NCBI RefSeq assembly: GCF_000424145.1
Contig: NZ_KE384137.1
Span: 655,067 to 719,066 of the forward strand
DNA from: Butyrivibrio sp. AC2005
GTDB taxonomy: Bacteria; Bacillota; Clostridia; Lachnospirales; Lachnospiraceae
Direction: 5' to 3'
Length of the DNA: 64,000 nucleotides
Of this stretch, positions 49,684 to 58,884 are shown piece after piece. Position numbers and translations under genes: made by a program. Under the pieces are notes generated by a model. That model was not told where the DNA came from, did not search any database, and saw only the letters and a program-made list of their open reading frames with translations. How positions within the stretch are numbered: position 1 is the first letter of the stretch; the number at the start of each line of letters is the position of its first letter.

Positions 49684-51069
49684 ATGAAAAAGAAAGTATT
49701 ATCTATTCTTCTTGCTGGAACAATGGTTCTTAGCATGACAGCATGCGGTGGTTCAAACAGCACAAGCAACGACACTGCTGCAGACACAGCTGATTCTACT
49801 GCAGAAACAGCTACAGAAGAAGCATCCACTGAGGAGGCTGCTACAGAAGAAGCATCCACTGAGGAGGCTGCTACAGAAGAGACAGCTGCTGATACAACAG
49901 CTGCTGCAGGCGCTATTCGTCTTCTTAATGGTAAGCCTGAGATCAACGATCAGCTTTTAGAGCTTGCTGAGCTTTACAAGACTGAGACAGGTAATGAGGT
50001 TTCTATCGAGACAATCGGTGGTGACACAAGTGCCGGTGATGAGCTTAAGAAAATGTACCAGGCTGACAACATGCCTGACATCTTCGTTATCGAAGCTAAC
50101 CAGGCTACAACTTGGGACGGAATGCTTGCTGATCTCGCTGGTGAAGAGTGGACAGATAAGACTGGTTTCGAACTCGTTGACGCAAACATGGGCACAATCG
50201 GCTTCCCTTATACAGTAGAAGCTACTGCTCTTGGTTATAACGCTGACGTACTTAAGGCTGCAGGTGTTGATCCTGCTTCTCTCACATCTCCCGCTGCTTG
50301 GCAGGAAGCTTGTGAGACACTTGATTCCAAGAAGGATGAGCTTGGCATCACAGCTGTATTTGGTTGGTGCGCTGAGCCTGCAAACCTTGGATGGTCTTCA
50401 GGTACACACGTATTTGGTCAGTATCTTGACGCCGGTCTTAAGGCTGACGACACAACTTACATCGACATGCTTAATGACGGTGGTAAGATTGACGAAGACA
50501 GAATGACAAAGTTCGCTGAGTTCATTGGCATGATGAACAAGTATTCAGATCCTAACCTTCTTGTAGACGGTACATATGATAACCAGGTTGCTGGATTCAA
50601 GGATGGTAAGTATGCATTCATCACACAGGGTAACTGGTGTGTAACATCTCCTGAGGACGTAAGCTTCGAAGTTGGTTTCGCTCCTTACGCATTCGAGGAT
50701 GGCATCAACACAATCATCGCTGGACCTCCGTCATACTGGGTAGCTTACAAGGACGGTAACGTTGACGCTGCAAAGGCATTCTTCAACTGGTGCGCAGGCG
50801 ATTCTGCACAGGATATCCTTGTAAACAAGGCTGGTCTTGTATCTCCTTTCGATGATTGCCAGTATGAAGCAACAAATCCTTTCTACAAGAGCATGAAGAG
50901 CTACATCGATGCTGGTAACTACAGCGGATGGCACACAATGCTTAAGAAGGACGGTCTTCAGAACGAGACATGTCAGGTATTCGCTGACTATGCTAAGGGA
51001 ACAATCGCAGACGCTGCTGAGTTCACAGACAAGATTTCTAAGGTTATTGCTGGTTACTACAACAACTAA
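49684..51069 (+). CDS. Sugar-binding lipoprotein of CUT1 ABC transporter
   Basis: 461 residues. Lipoprotein signal ending LSMTAC with lipid-modified C21. Residues about 23-75 are a Thr/Glu/Ala linker with a perfect 30-base DNA repeat (49810-49869). The rest is an extracellular solute-binding protein family 1 fold (LLELAELYKTETGNEVSIET; MPDIFVIEANQATTWDGMLADL; IAGPPSYWVAYK). It captures an oligosaccharide or glycoside outside the membrane. ATG at 49684 follows AAGGAGGG; a GTG 7 codons earlier would include the ribosome site. First gene of the three-gene transporter operon. No ATPase gene is present, as is usual for CUT1 systems that share one. Confidence 0.92.
   Translation: MKKKVLSILLAGTMVLSMTACGGSNSTSNDTAADTADSTAETATEEASTEEAATEEASTEEAATEETAADTTAAAGAIRLLNGKPEINDQLLELAELYKTETGNEVSIETIGGDTSAGDELKKMYQADNMPDIFVIEANQATTWDGMLADLAGEEWTDKTGFELVDANMGTIGFPYTVEATALGYNADVLKAAGVDPASLTSPAAWQEACETLDSKKDELGITAVFGWCAEPANLGWSSGTHVFGQYLDAGLKADDTTYIDMLNDGGKIDEDRMTKFAEFIGMMNKYSDPNLLVDGTYDNQVAGFKDGKYAFITQGNWCVTSPEDVSFEVGFAPYAFEDGINTIIAGPPSYWVAYKDGNVDAAKAFFNWCAGDSAQDILVNKAGLVSPFDDCQYEATNPFYKSMKSYIDAGNYSGWHTMLKKDGLQNETCQVFADYAKGTIADAAEFTDKISKVIAGYYNN
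49810..49869 (+). repeat. Perfect 30-bp tandem repeat inside the binding-protein gene
   Basis: Two identical 30-base units starting GCTACAGAAGAAGCATCCAC. They encode ATEEASTEEA twice in the linker after the lipidated Cys. Copy number could change by slippage without breaking the frame. Confidence 0.85.
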
Positions 51070-51186
51070 TAACAACAATTAAAACCGGGGCAGGGCTATA
51101 TGCTCTGCCTCAGTTTTTCACTAAAAACGGTTTTCTATTCAAATGAGGCAAAAGCAAAAGGCTTCTTCAATAAAGGAGATTAAGTT

Positions 51187-52239
51187 ATGAAAACACCATC
51201 TGCTAGTAAGCAAGTTATGTCAATCCTATTCCTGATTGCCGGTGTTGCACTTGTTGTATGGTCTTTGGCGATGGATATCATGGGTTCAGGTGTGTCATAT
51301 CGCGGAGCTACATTAGTGCTTGGAGCTGTCGGTATCATAGCCGGTTTATATTTCTATCCGACGATCAAACACCATCGTACAATTATTAATATCATTTTCC
51401 TGTTCCCGCTTCTGTTTGCTTTTGCGGTAACAGTTATCATTCCTCTCGTTCTTGGTATCGGATATTCCTTTACAGACTGGGATGGAATCAGAGTTAAAAA
51501 CGCAGTTGGATTTGCCAACTACACAAGAATGTTCACTCAGGCAAGTTTCCTGTGGTCAATATTCATCACATTCCTTTTCGTAGTATTTAATATGATCCTT
51601 GTTAATCTGGTAGCTTTCCTGCTTGCACTTCTTTGCACATCCAGAATCAAGGGACTTGGCTTCTTCAGAGCCGCTTATTTCCTTCCGAACCTTATCGGAG
51701 GTATCGTACTTGGTTATATTTGGAACTTCATTTTCAGTAATGTAGTTACAGAGCTTTTGAATACCCAGTACTCTATGCTTGCGGATACCAAAACAGCATT
51801 TCTTGCTATTATTATCGTATATATCTGGCAGTATGCAGGTTACATAATGCTCATCTATATCACCGGTCTTAACACAATCCCCGGCGACGTACTTGAGGCT
51901 TCTGCCATCGACGGAGCAAAGCCGCTTCAGACTCTTTTCGAAATAAAGATTCCGATGATTGCTCCTACTATTACAATTTGTACATTCCTTACACTTACAA
52001 GTGCATTCAAACAGTTCGATGTTAACCTTGCATTAACAAATGGTACCGGATCTGTAGATATCCTTGATAACTACCTTACAAACGGTACTGAGATGCTCGC
52101 TCTTAACATCTACAACACTGCTGTTATCAAGAACGAATACGCATTTGGTGAAGCAAAGGCCGTTCTGTTCTTCATTATCCTTGCCTGTGTATCAATTTTA
52201 CAGGTTCGTATTTCTAATAAGAAGGAGGTTGAATTATAA
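51187..52239 (+). CDS. CUT1 ABC sugar permease (MalF-like)
   Basis: 350 residues. About eight membrane helices: two from 12 to 60 in a preceding pair, the rest in the transport core. EAA loop EASAIDGAKPLQTLFEIKIP contacts the ATPase. Partner of the next permease. Ribosome site aaaggag. Its stop codon overlaps the next start by one base (TAATG), a sign of translational coupling. Confidence 0.93.
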   Translation: MKTPSASKQVMSILFLIAGVALVVWSLAMDIMGSGVSYRGATLVLGAVGIIAGLYFYPTIKHHRTIINIIFLFPLLFAFAVTVIIPLVLGIGYSFTDWDGIRVKNAVGFANYTRMFTQASFLWSIFITFLFVVFNMILVNLVAFLLALLCTSRIKGLGFFRAAYFLPNLIGGIVLGYIWNFIFSNVVTELLNTQYSMLADTKTAFLAIIIVYIWQYAGYIMLIYITGLNTIPGDVLEASAIDGAKPLQTLFEIKIPMIAPTITICTFLTLTSAFKQFDVNLALTNGTGSVDILDNYLTNGTEMLALNIYNTAVIKNEYAFGEAKAVLFFIILACVSILQVRISNKKEVEL

Positions 52240-53108
52240 TGCATACAAAAGAAAAAACTTCAAGCGTTGTAATAAGACTTATAGTTGCTGTTATCATCGC
52301 TGCTTATGTTCTTTTCCCCTTCTTCCTTGTTTGTGTTAACTCATTTAAGCAGTCAGCTGATATCACTTCAAATCCTATCGGATTTAATGGTGTATCATTT
52401 GCACAGTTCACTAAGAACATGAATGACGTTATCAACAACAAGAGCTTTACTTTCTGGCAGACATTTGGTTATTCAGCACTTATCACCATCCTGTCACTTG
52501 TACTCCTTGCAGTACTTGGTTCAATGGCAGCTTGGGTTATCTGCCGTAACAAGACAGTTTGGTCAAACATCATTTACTTTACATTCATCGCATCAATGAT
52601 CATTCCTTTCCAGGTAGTTATGCTTCCTCTTATCTCTACTTTCAGAGATGTCGGAAAGTTCGTTGGTATCCCGATGCTTAAGTCCGTTCCCGGTATCGTA
52701 TTTGCTTACCTCGGATTCGGTGGTGCTATGACAGTATTCATTCTTGTTGGATTTATTAAGGGAATTCCTTTTGATCTTGAAGAAGCTGCATCAATTGATG
52801 GTTGCTCACCTGAGCAGGTATTCTTCAAAGTAATCTTCCCTCTTCTCTCACCCGTTATTACTACAGTAACAATTCTTAACGGTATGTGGATCTGGAACGA
52901 TTACCTTCTTCCTTCAATGATGCTTGGTCAGAATGGTCCCGTTAAGACTCTTCCCGTTGCGGTTCAGGCTTTCGTAGGTTCATACGTAAAGCAGTGGAAC
53001 CTGATCCTGGCAGCTGCACTTCTTGCAATCCTGCCTATGGTCATCCTCTTCCTTATCGCTCAGAAACAGATTATGGAAGGTATGATCGAGGGTGCGGTAA
53101 AGGGTTGA
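52239..53108 (+). CDS. CUT1 ABC sugar permease (MalG-like)
   Basis: 289 residues, six membrane helices. EAA loop EEAASIDGCSPEQVFFKVIF followed by PLLSPVITT. The C-terminus MEGMIEGAVKG is typical of MalG-type subunits. It forms the membrane channel with the preceding permease. Last gene of the operon, followed by a strong terminator at 53140-53176. Confidence 0.93.
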   Translation: MHTKEKTSSVVIRLIVAVIIAAYVLFPFFLVCVNSFKQSADITSNPIGFNGVSFAQFTKNMNDVINNKSFTFWQTFGYSALITILSLVLLAVLGSMAAWVICRNKTVWSNIIYFTFIASMIIPFQVVMLPLISTFRDVGKFVGIPMLKSVPGIVFAYLGFGGAMTVFILVGFIKGIPFDLEEAASIDGCSPEQVFFKVIFPLLSPVITTVTILNGMWIWNDYLLPSMMLGQNGPVKTLPVAVQAFVGSYVKQWNLILAAALLAILPMVILFLIAQKQIMEGMIEGAVKG

Positions 53109-53139
53109 TACCACTTAGCTTACAAACCCATTCCATATA

Positions 53140-53176
53140 AAATCCCCGTGACAGTTCGCCTCTGTCACGGGGATTT
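53140..53176 (+). terminator. Terminator of the sugar transporter operon
   Basis: AAATCCCCGTGACAG (53140-53154) pairs perfectly with CTGTCACGGGGATTT (53162-53176), then CTTT. Confidence 0.93.
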
Positions 53177-53192
53177 CTTTATTGTGTAAGAG

Positions 53193-53372
53193 GACGAAAA
53201 AGAAGGGTGGCAGCCCATATATTTATTATTTGCTCGTGTTGAAATGAGAACTCCGCTAAGCCCTGGGCATCAATTTCTGCGTGCAAGGGCACTTGAAATT
53301 GATAGGTCTTAGCTCCGTAGTTCACATCTCGCAAAGTAATAAATATATGGGGTTCACCCTTCTTTTTCTGTC
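53193..53372. repeat. 180-bp hairpin element (MITE-like or structured RNA)
   Basis: An arm of about 85 bases (53193-53277, starting GACGAAAAAGAAGGG) is the imperfect reverse complement of 53295-53372. Long identical blocks are AAAAAGAAGGGTG, CCCATATATTTATTA, CTAAG and ATCAATTTC; the loop is TGCGTGCAAGGGCACTT. There is no open frame inside. Differences between the arms are partly compensating, suggesting a conserved fold or an old element. The remaining 150 bases to 53523 hold nothing recognised. Confidence 0.8.
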
Positions 53373-53522
53373 TTTTCCTACATTATAAAATATCTTTCCG
53401 ATATATTATTTCTTATCCATGCAATTATTACTTTACTTGAGATTATTTATTATTCATATTAAGTTACTCTTTTCAAATAAGCCTTTTGATAAAGGAAGCT
53501 CTACTAAACATAGTATTTTAAA

Positions 53523-54050
53523 TTAAATACTACAAGGAATAATTCTTGACATTAGTTCGGCACACTTCTCTAGGTCAGCGCTTTCTTCGTTGGGTTCTGT
53601 GAAGCGGCCTTCTGTGTTGCTGTCGATGTCAAGGACACCTACTACTGTTCCATCAGCTGCTCTAAGCGGAATTACTATCTCCGATCTTGCTTCACTGTCG
53701 CAGGCGATGTAGCCGGCAAACTTGGAGACATCCGGAACAATGAGCGTTTTGTTTTCTGCTGCAGATACCCCGCATACTCCACGTCCGAGCGCTATATGTG
53801 TGCAGGCTACCTTTCCCTGGAATGGTCCAAGGACAAGCTCGGTATTAGCCGCCTTTGCGTTGATGGCACGAGCCTGTGTTTCCATATCAGAGCCTGATGT
53901 AATCTGTACGTCCTTATCTGCCATGAGGTAAAAACCTACCCAGCTGACATCATAAAGCTGCTCCCATAGGCATGCAGCCACATTTGACAGGTTTGTGATG
54001 TACCAGTCCTTTTCATCTATCATTGATTCCACATAATTTGAAATTGCCAT
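53523..54050 (-). CDS. msrC: Free methionine-(R)-sulfoxide reductase (GAF domain, fRMsr)
   Basis: 175 residues, one GAF domain. C83 in KVACTHIALG, C93 in RGVCG and C117 in GYIACDSEARSE match the three catalytic/resolving cysteines of fRMsr (YebR) enzymes. GPFQGKVACTHI and SEIVIPLRA are typical. It reduces free L-methionine-(R)-sulfoxide with thioredoxin electrons after oxidative damage. Good purine-rich ribosome site. Single gene. Confidence 0.93.
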   Translation of the reverse strand: MAISNYVESMIDEKDWYITNLSNVAACLWEQLYDVSWVGFYLMADKDVQITSGSDMETQARAINAKAANTELVLGPFQGKVACTHIALGRGVCGVSAAENKTLIVPDVSKFAGYIACDSEARSEIVIPLRAADGTVVGVLDIDSNTEGRFTEPNEESADLEKCAELMSRIIPCSI

Positions 54051-54176
54051 ATTACCTTTATTTCCTCCACCTATTTTTATAAATTTTTGACTTTTAAAAG
54101 TTGTTCGCGGCTATGCATTCTGTCTTTGTATAGTCATTCCAACCCCTCAATCAATATTTTATAACTCTTTCGTAGT

Positions 54177-54614
54177 GACGTAATTGATATTTAAGGAGTA
54201 GACCACCAAATCCATTATTCAACTTTTAGACTGATGCATTTTAACTTGCGAAAATAACGATTCCTAAATGAATTACGTCTGTCCGCGAACATATTTAAAT
54301 TTCGACGTAAGCTAAATTTGGTCAGTTAACCAACACTTGGATTTTTCTAACTATTGACGTAAATCTTCATGAATAGAACTAATTATATTTCATGCATTTT
54401 ACGTCTATTCATAATGATATTATTTTATTGGTATAATGCTCCTATTTACTGGTAGCCCAGTATCTATTTTTTCTCCTCCTTTGACTGAATTACTCCTACT
54501 AACGAGAACACTCTTCCTCAATGAGTTACGTCTATTTGTCATCAAATCAGCAGTTGGTAATAACCACCATTTTATGATTACACCAATTCTCTCTAAAACC
54601 TTTTTCCGACGTAA
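54177..54614. repeat. Seven copies of GACGTAA/TTACGTC in a non-coding stretch
   Basis: GACGTAA at 54177, 54304, 54356 and 54608; TTACGTC at 54273, 54399 and 54526. No credible gene covers 54051-54954: frames here are short, lack ribosome sites and overlap each other. Three TTACGTC copies are followed by T(A/G)T and preceded by AT-rich sequence. Function unknown. Confidence 0.75.
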
Positions 54615-54785
54615 CACCCAATTACAAAAGGTATATATTGCTGCGTTATTGAACATATCATTATAATGTATATAATCCGCTTATTTTTATTGCTTATACA
54701 TACACAATTAAATCAGCAAAAATATATTATCATATTATAAGTTATCCTGCGATATTATATTTTTACAGATATTTCTTTTTCTAAT
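54615..54785. other. AT-rich non-coding stretch
   Basis: Remainder of the gap before the terminator at 54786. Nothing recognised. Confidence 0.5.
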
Positions 54786-54821
54786 ATAAAACCGCACCCG
54801 GAAGTTATTACCGGATGCGGT
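54786..54821 (-). terminator. Probable terminator of the Ig-like protein gene
   Basis: ACCGCACCCGG (54791-54801) pairs with CCGGATGCGGT (54811-54821), followed by TTTTAT on the minus strand. It lies about 130 bases behind the stop codon. Confidence 0.75.
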
Positions 54822-54954
54822 CTGTAACAAAAATTATAACTTTTTTCTTCCTAATGCTTTCTCAAGGAAAACATCTCCTATTTATAAGCTTTTATAGTCA
54901 GCTTAATTCTGATATAGCTTTCTATGACTAGCTAAATTATAACTTTGTATTCTA

Positions 54955-55593
54955 TCAGTTTACGTTAACCAGGATGGCTGCGTCTTTTCCGCCCTTCTGA
55001 GCATGTACACGTGTTGTGCCATGTCCTACGGCTCTGATATTACCCTGATCATCAACTGTAGCAATGTCAGCATTCTCACTCTGCCAAATAACTCTGCCAT
55101 TGCTGCCTTCTTCATCAGTATAAACCTTGCAGGTCCAGCCTTGTCCAACGTCAAGTGTGATTGAAGCTCTCTCGAGCCAGATCTTATTAACCTTGCCCTT
55201 ACTTTTACTGCTACTATTCTTACTGCCGCCACCTACTTCTACATAGATGTATGCTTCCTGATCACCGTTCTTATCAGTAATCTTAATCTCAGCTTCGCCT
55301 GACTTCTTAGCCTTGATCACACCACTGCTGGATACGGAAACTACTGACTTTCCATCGGTTACTTTATACTTACACGATTTCTTGCCATATGTAGAACCAT
55401 TCTTCTTAACCTTGATCTGAACCTTAGCGCCTACTTTCATATCGATGTCCTTGTCATCACCAAGTTTTACCGATACCTTCTTGGTTGCTGCTTCTGCACG
55501 GTATGCAGGCATAGCAATTATGCACAGCGAAGCTGCCATGACTACAGCCAGCGCTGCTGAAATAATTCTCTTGATACTAACTCTCTTACCCAT
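54955..55593 (-). CDS. Secreted protein with two bacterial Ig-like (Big_2) domains
   Basis: 212 residues. Signal peptide of about 35 residues (IISAALAVVMAASLCIIAMP, cleavage near AEA). Domain 1 (about 37-120) has GKSVVSVSSSGVIKAKKSGE; domain 2 (about 135-212) has IWLERASITLDVGQGWTCKV, then ADIATVDDQGNIRAVGHGT, the classic Big_2 pattern. A Ser/Lys/Gly linker joins them. No anchor or sorting signal is seen. Probably a secreted cell-surface-associated protein. Strong ribosome site (aaaggaga). Confidence 0.82.
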   Translation of the reverse strand: MGKRVSIKRIISAALAVVMAASLCIIAMPAYRAEAATKKVSVKLGDDKDIDMKVGAKVQIKVKKNGSTYGKKSCKYKVTDGKSVVSVSSSGVIKAKKSGEAEIKITDKNGDQEAYIYVEVGGGSKNSSSKSKGKVNKIWLERASITLDVGQGWTCKVYTDEEGSNGRVIWQSENADIATVDDQGNIRAVGHGTTRVHAQKGGKDAAILVNVN

Positions 55594-55770
55594 AAGAATG
55601 ATCTCCTTTCACAAAAACTATCATAACCAATTAGATTTTGATGTTCCCCCATAGTTTATTATTATCACTCTTAAGGATAGAAGTAAACTTAATCGAGCTA
55701 GTATTAACGAACATTTAAGAAATTTTATAAAGCCTTAAAATAAGCGGATTTTCGGCATATATTTTTTATA

Positions 55771-55810
55771 AAAAAAGCAGAATGAAAGTTTTATACTTTC
55801 ACTCTGCTTT
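55771..55810 (-). terminator. Terminator of the GH3 gene
   Basis: In mRNA sense AAAGCAGAGTGAAAG-TATAAAA-CTTTCATTCTGCTTT followed by TTTT. Confidence 0.9.
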
Positions 55811-55836
55811 CCCCAATCACTAGATTTAAATACTAA

Positions 55837-58680
55837 TCAAAGTTCCGAGATGCCTCTCTTAAACTCTTCCTCAAGGTCCTTGGTCTTGATTATCTTTACA
55901 GACTTAATCTCAAGGCCACCCTGAGCAAAGTAGAATTTCAAATAGAAGTTGCTCATAATAGCAGGATTCATTCCGATTCGCACTGTCTGCCATTCTTTAT
56001 CCATTCCGGTTAAGGTCACTGTTTTTATCAGCATCTTATCCTGGAAAATTGAAAGCGGAAGCTGTGCAACATCAGGCTGGTTATCTGCTCTAAGTACAAG
56101 TTCCATATCCATAAGGCATTTTCTCTTTGAAGTAACAACAAAGGCTGTTGTAGCACCTTTCTGGACATCAATAAGTGATGTATCAAGTTCTGTCTCGCCC
56201 TCATTAAGAGTCAGTTTAATAAGGTCCTGGAGCTTGGCATCATCCTCTGACATGGCTTTTGCAAGCTCCTTATCAAGGGCTGATTCCTCGCCAAGCATAT
56301 GTCTGTAGGCCGGTGTTTTCAGAAGGAACTCACATATATTGGTTGCGCATCTTGCGAGCTCAGCTCTGGTAAGTTTTCCTTCTTTAAGTGCCTTCGGAAG
56401 GTCATCTCCGCTAGAATTATCGGCAGCACTTGCATTAACCATGTTGAGATCGTTCTGTGCACGAACCTGAGCAGATACGTTCTGATAATCACCGTGAGCT
56501 CCGGCTTCATCGTTACCCATTGCCCACCAGTCTGTCATTACAATACCTGTAAAGCCCCATTCTCCTCTCAGAATAGTTGTGAGAAGATCATAGCTACTGG
56601 ATGTCCAAACGCCGTTTACAGGCCCGTAGGTGCTCATTACAGCCCTTGCTTCACCCTCTCTTACTGCAATCTCAAAGGCCTTGAGATAAATCTCACGAAG
56701 AGCTCTCTCAGATACCACATTATCAACAAAGTGTCTTCTGAATTCCTGTGTATTTCCTGCAAAGTGCTTGATAACACCTGTAACATCATACTTGTGAAGT
56801 CCCTTTAGCTGTGCTGATACCAGCTTACCTGTAAGAAGCGGATCCTCTGAAAAATACTCAAAGTTTCTTCCGTTAAGAGGGCTTCTGTGTATGTTCATGC
56901 CGGGACCTAAGAGTGCATCAATTCTGTTTCTTCTAAGATCAAGAGCCTCCCATCTAAAGAGCTCTTCATTTAATTCTTCATTAAAAGTACATGCAAGACA
57001 TGTTCCATTGGGAAGTGAAAAAGCATGTGTACCGCAGTCCATACGAATTCCGCTGGGACCATCGGAGCATCCGCCAACAGGAATTCCAAAGTCTGCAAGG
57101 CTGTCTGTTACGCCGCCAAAAGCACCTGCAATACCTGCAGTAACCTTCGGTGAACACATACCCTCGCCGCGCATCATCGTTATGAGATCCTCATCAGAGA
57201 GCTGCGCGATAAACTTCTCCATTGAAACCTTTCCGGCTTCAACGTCCTTAAGCTTGTATCCCTTATCTCCCGTGAAAGGTACACATTCCGGAAGTCTGTC
57301 CTTTCTCTTTTTGTTAGGATCAAGAGTTCTTACAGGAACCTTTTCAGAGGTCTTACCATATATAAAATCGTCATTAGCAGCTTTTGATACAGCTTCTTCC
57401 ATCTGAGTACTATCCGGCTTAAGTCTCTCAAATTCCTTTACCGGTGCATAAGCTTCCTCACACTCGGTAATAACCTCAAGCTTCTTAATTTCAAACTCGC
57501 CGATTTCTGCGGCACTTCTGACATCGCTTCCTGCGAAGACTTTATAGCAGCCCTCTTCAAGGACATAGGAAGATTTATGCTTTGTAACGCCGCTATCATC
57601 ATAGGAAGCAAGCCAGTACTTGGGAATATCAAATTCCAGACACTGCATTTGTCCGGGCTCTAAAAGGTCTGTTTTTGCAAAACCGCAAAGCGCTCTCTTT
57701 GGCTTACCAAGAAGTCCCTGAGGTGCCTCAAAATATACCTGTACAGCCTCTTTTCCTGCTCTGTCACCGGTGTTGGTAACAAGAACCTCAAGTGATATTC
57801 CGTCCGTTTCGTCATACTCGAACTCACCCAGCGCAATATCAAAGTTTGTATAAGAAAGACCATATCCAAAAGGATAAAGTACAGACTTTTTATCAAAAGT
57901 CTCGAAATAGCGGTAGCCTACATAGATATCCTCTTCCTGAAAGTTTCTCTTATCAGAGCCAAAGTTCTCGGTTGAGGAATAGTCTGTAATGTTCTCTGCA
58001 ATTGTATCAGCAAGCTTACCTGAAGGGTTAACATCTCCCGATAATACGTCCAGGACGGCATTTCCACCCTCCTGACCTCCCTGCCATACATAGAGAACAG
58101 CCTCAGGATCAATCTCTTTTACCCATTTCATGTCAATAATATTGCCCACATTAAGAAGAACAATTACTTTTCCGAAGGCTTTCCTTACCTTCTTAAGAGC
58201 ATCTGTTTCCTCATCTGTAAGGAGGTAGCTTCCGGGTTCATTTTTAGTATCCTGATCCTCGCCTGCGGTTCTTCCGATTATAAAAATTGCGACCTCAGAT
58301 TCTTCAGCTGCCTTTTTAGCAAAAGCATCCGTCAGAGGCATTTCCTTCTGGAACCAGGGTTCTGCTGCCCAGCCCACTCCCGTATCAAAAGGATTCTCCT
58401 TAACGAATTCCTCATAGGCCTTGCGGACATCTGTATTTATCTTATATTTTTTAGAGTCCTTCAGCGCTTCGTAGATTCCAACAACATAGTCTACGTTAAC
58501 CATGCCGCCTGAACCGGTTCCGCTCTTGTAATAATTCATCTGGCTTCTGCCGAAAATGGCGAGCTTTGTGCCCTTGTCCAAAGGAAGGGCGTTTTTATCA
58601 TTTTTCAGAAGGACTATGCCTTCTGCAGCTGCCGCGCGGGCAGTTTTCTTGAATTTTTCAATATCCCATGTTTTTGCCAT
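55837..58680 (-). CDS. GH3 beta-glucosidase with permuted domain order
   Basis: 947 residues. The C-terminal-type GH3 domain comes first (residue about 15 on, EGIVLLKNDKNALPLDKGTK, then IFIIGRTAGEDQDTKNEPG), followed by a fibronectin-III-like domain (about 280-390). The catalytic (alpha/beta)8 domain comes last (about 500-800), with GIPVGGCSDGPSGIRMD, GRNFEYFSEDPLLTG, GVIKHFAGN and nucleophile Asp in GIVMTDWW. The order is as in Butyrivibrio bglA and Ruminococcus albus enzymes. About 120 residues follow the catalytic domain. No signal peptide, so it acts inside on imported beta-glucosides. ATG at 58680 follows AGGAGA. The repeat copy 4 and two permease genes lie upstream. Confidence 0.93.
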   Translation of the reverse strand: MAKTWDIEKFKKTARAAAAEGIVLLKNDKNALPLDKGTKLAIFGRSQMNYYKSGTGSGGMVNVDYVVGIYEALKDSKKYKINTDVRKAYEEFVKENPFDTGVGWAAEPWFQKEMPLTDAFAKKAAEESEVAIFIIGRTAGEDQDTKNEPGSYLLTDEETDALKKVRKAFGKVIVLLNVGNIIDMKWVKEIDPEAVLYVWQGGQEGGNAVLDVLSGDVNPSGKLADTIAENITDYSSTENFGSDKRNFQEEDIYVGYRYFETFDKKSVLYPFGYGLSYTNFDIALGEFEYDETDGISLEVLVTNTGDRAGKEAVQVYFEAPQGLLGKPKRALCGFAKTDLLEPGQMQCLEFDIPKYWLASYDDSGVTKHKSSYVLEEGCYKVFAGSDVRSAAEIGEFEIKKLEVITECEEAYAPVKEFERLKPDSTQMEEAVSKAANDDFIYGKTSEKVPVRTLDPNKKRKDRLPECVPFTGDKGYKLKDVEAGKVSMEKFIAQLSDEDLITMMRGEGMCSPKVTAGIAGAFGGVTDSLADFGIPVGGCSDGPSGIRMDCGTHAFSLPNGTCLACTFNEELNEELFRWEALDLRRNRIDALLGPGMNIHRSPLNGRNFEYFSEDPLLTGKLVSAQLKGLHKYDVTGVIKHFAGNTQEFRRHFVDNVVSERALREIYLKAFEIAVREGEARAVMSTYGPVNGVWTSSSYDLLTTILRGEWGFTGIVMTDWWAMGNDEAGAHGDYQNVSAQVRAQNDLNMVNASAADNSSGDDLPKALKEGKLTRAELARCATNICEFLLKTPAYRHMLGEESALDKELAKAMSEDDAKLQDLIKLTLNEGETELDTSLIDVQKGATTAFVVTSKRKCLMDMELVLRADNQPDVAQLPLSIFQDKMLIKTVTLTGMDKEWQTVRIGMNPAIMSNFYLKFYFAQGGLEIKSVKIIKTKDLEEEFKRGISEL

Positions 58681-58703
58681 AGTTTTCTCCTGTCACTTTT
58701 ATA

Positions 58704-58801
58704 CCCCTCATCCGTCAGCTTCGCTGACACCTGTCTCCGCTCCGCTTCGGTCCGCGCTAAACCAACGTCCCCGGACGTTGAGCGCCCCCAAGGAGAAGGC
58801 T
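58704..58801. repeat. Dispersed palindromic repeat, long form (copy 4)
   Basis: CCCCTCATCCGTCAGCTTCG to GGAGAAGGCTT, near-identical to 4914-5013, including CTCCGCTCCGCTTCGGTCCG and CAACGTCCCCGGACGTTG. It ends 24 bases upstream of the GH3 start codon. Confidence 0.88.
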
Positions 58802-58884
58802 TTAAATATTATTCTCTCCTCCCTATAGGAAGGCATTATAATAATACTCTCATATCAGAGATGAAGGCTTTAAAAAATATATTA

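Noticed and set aside
54420..54666. Two short frames (78 and 76 residues) on opposite strands
   Set aside because: They overlap each other, lack ribosome sites and carry no motif; the stretch is treated as non-coding.
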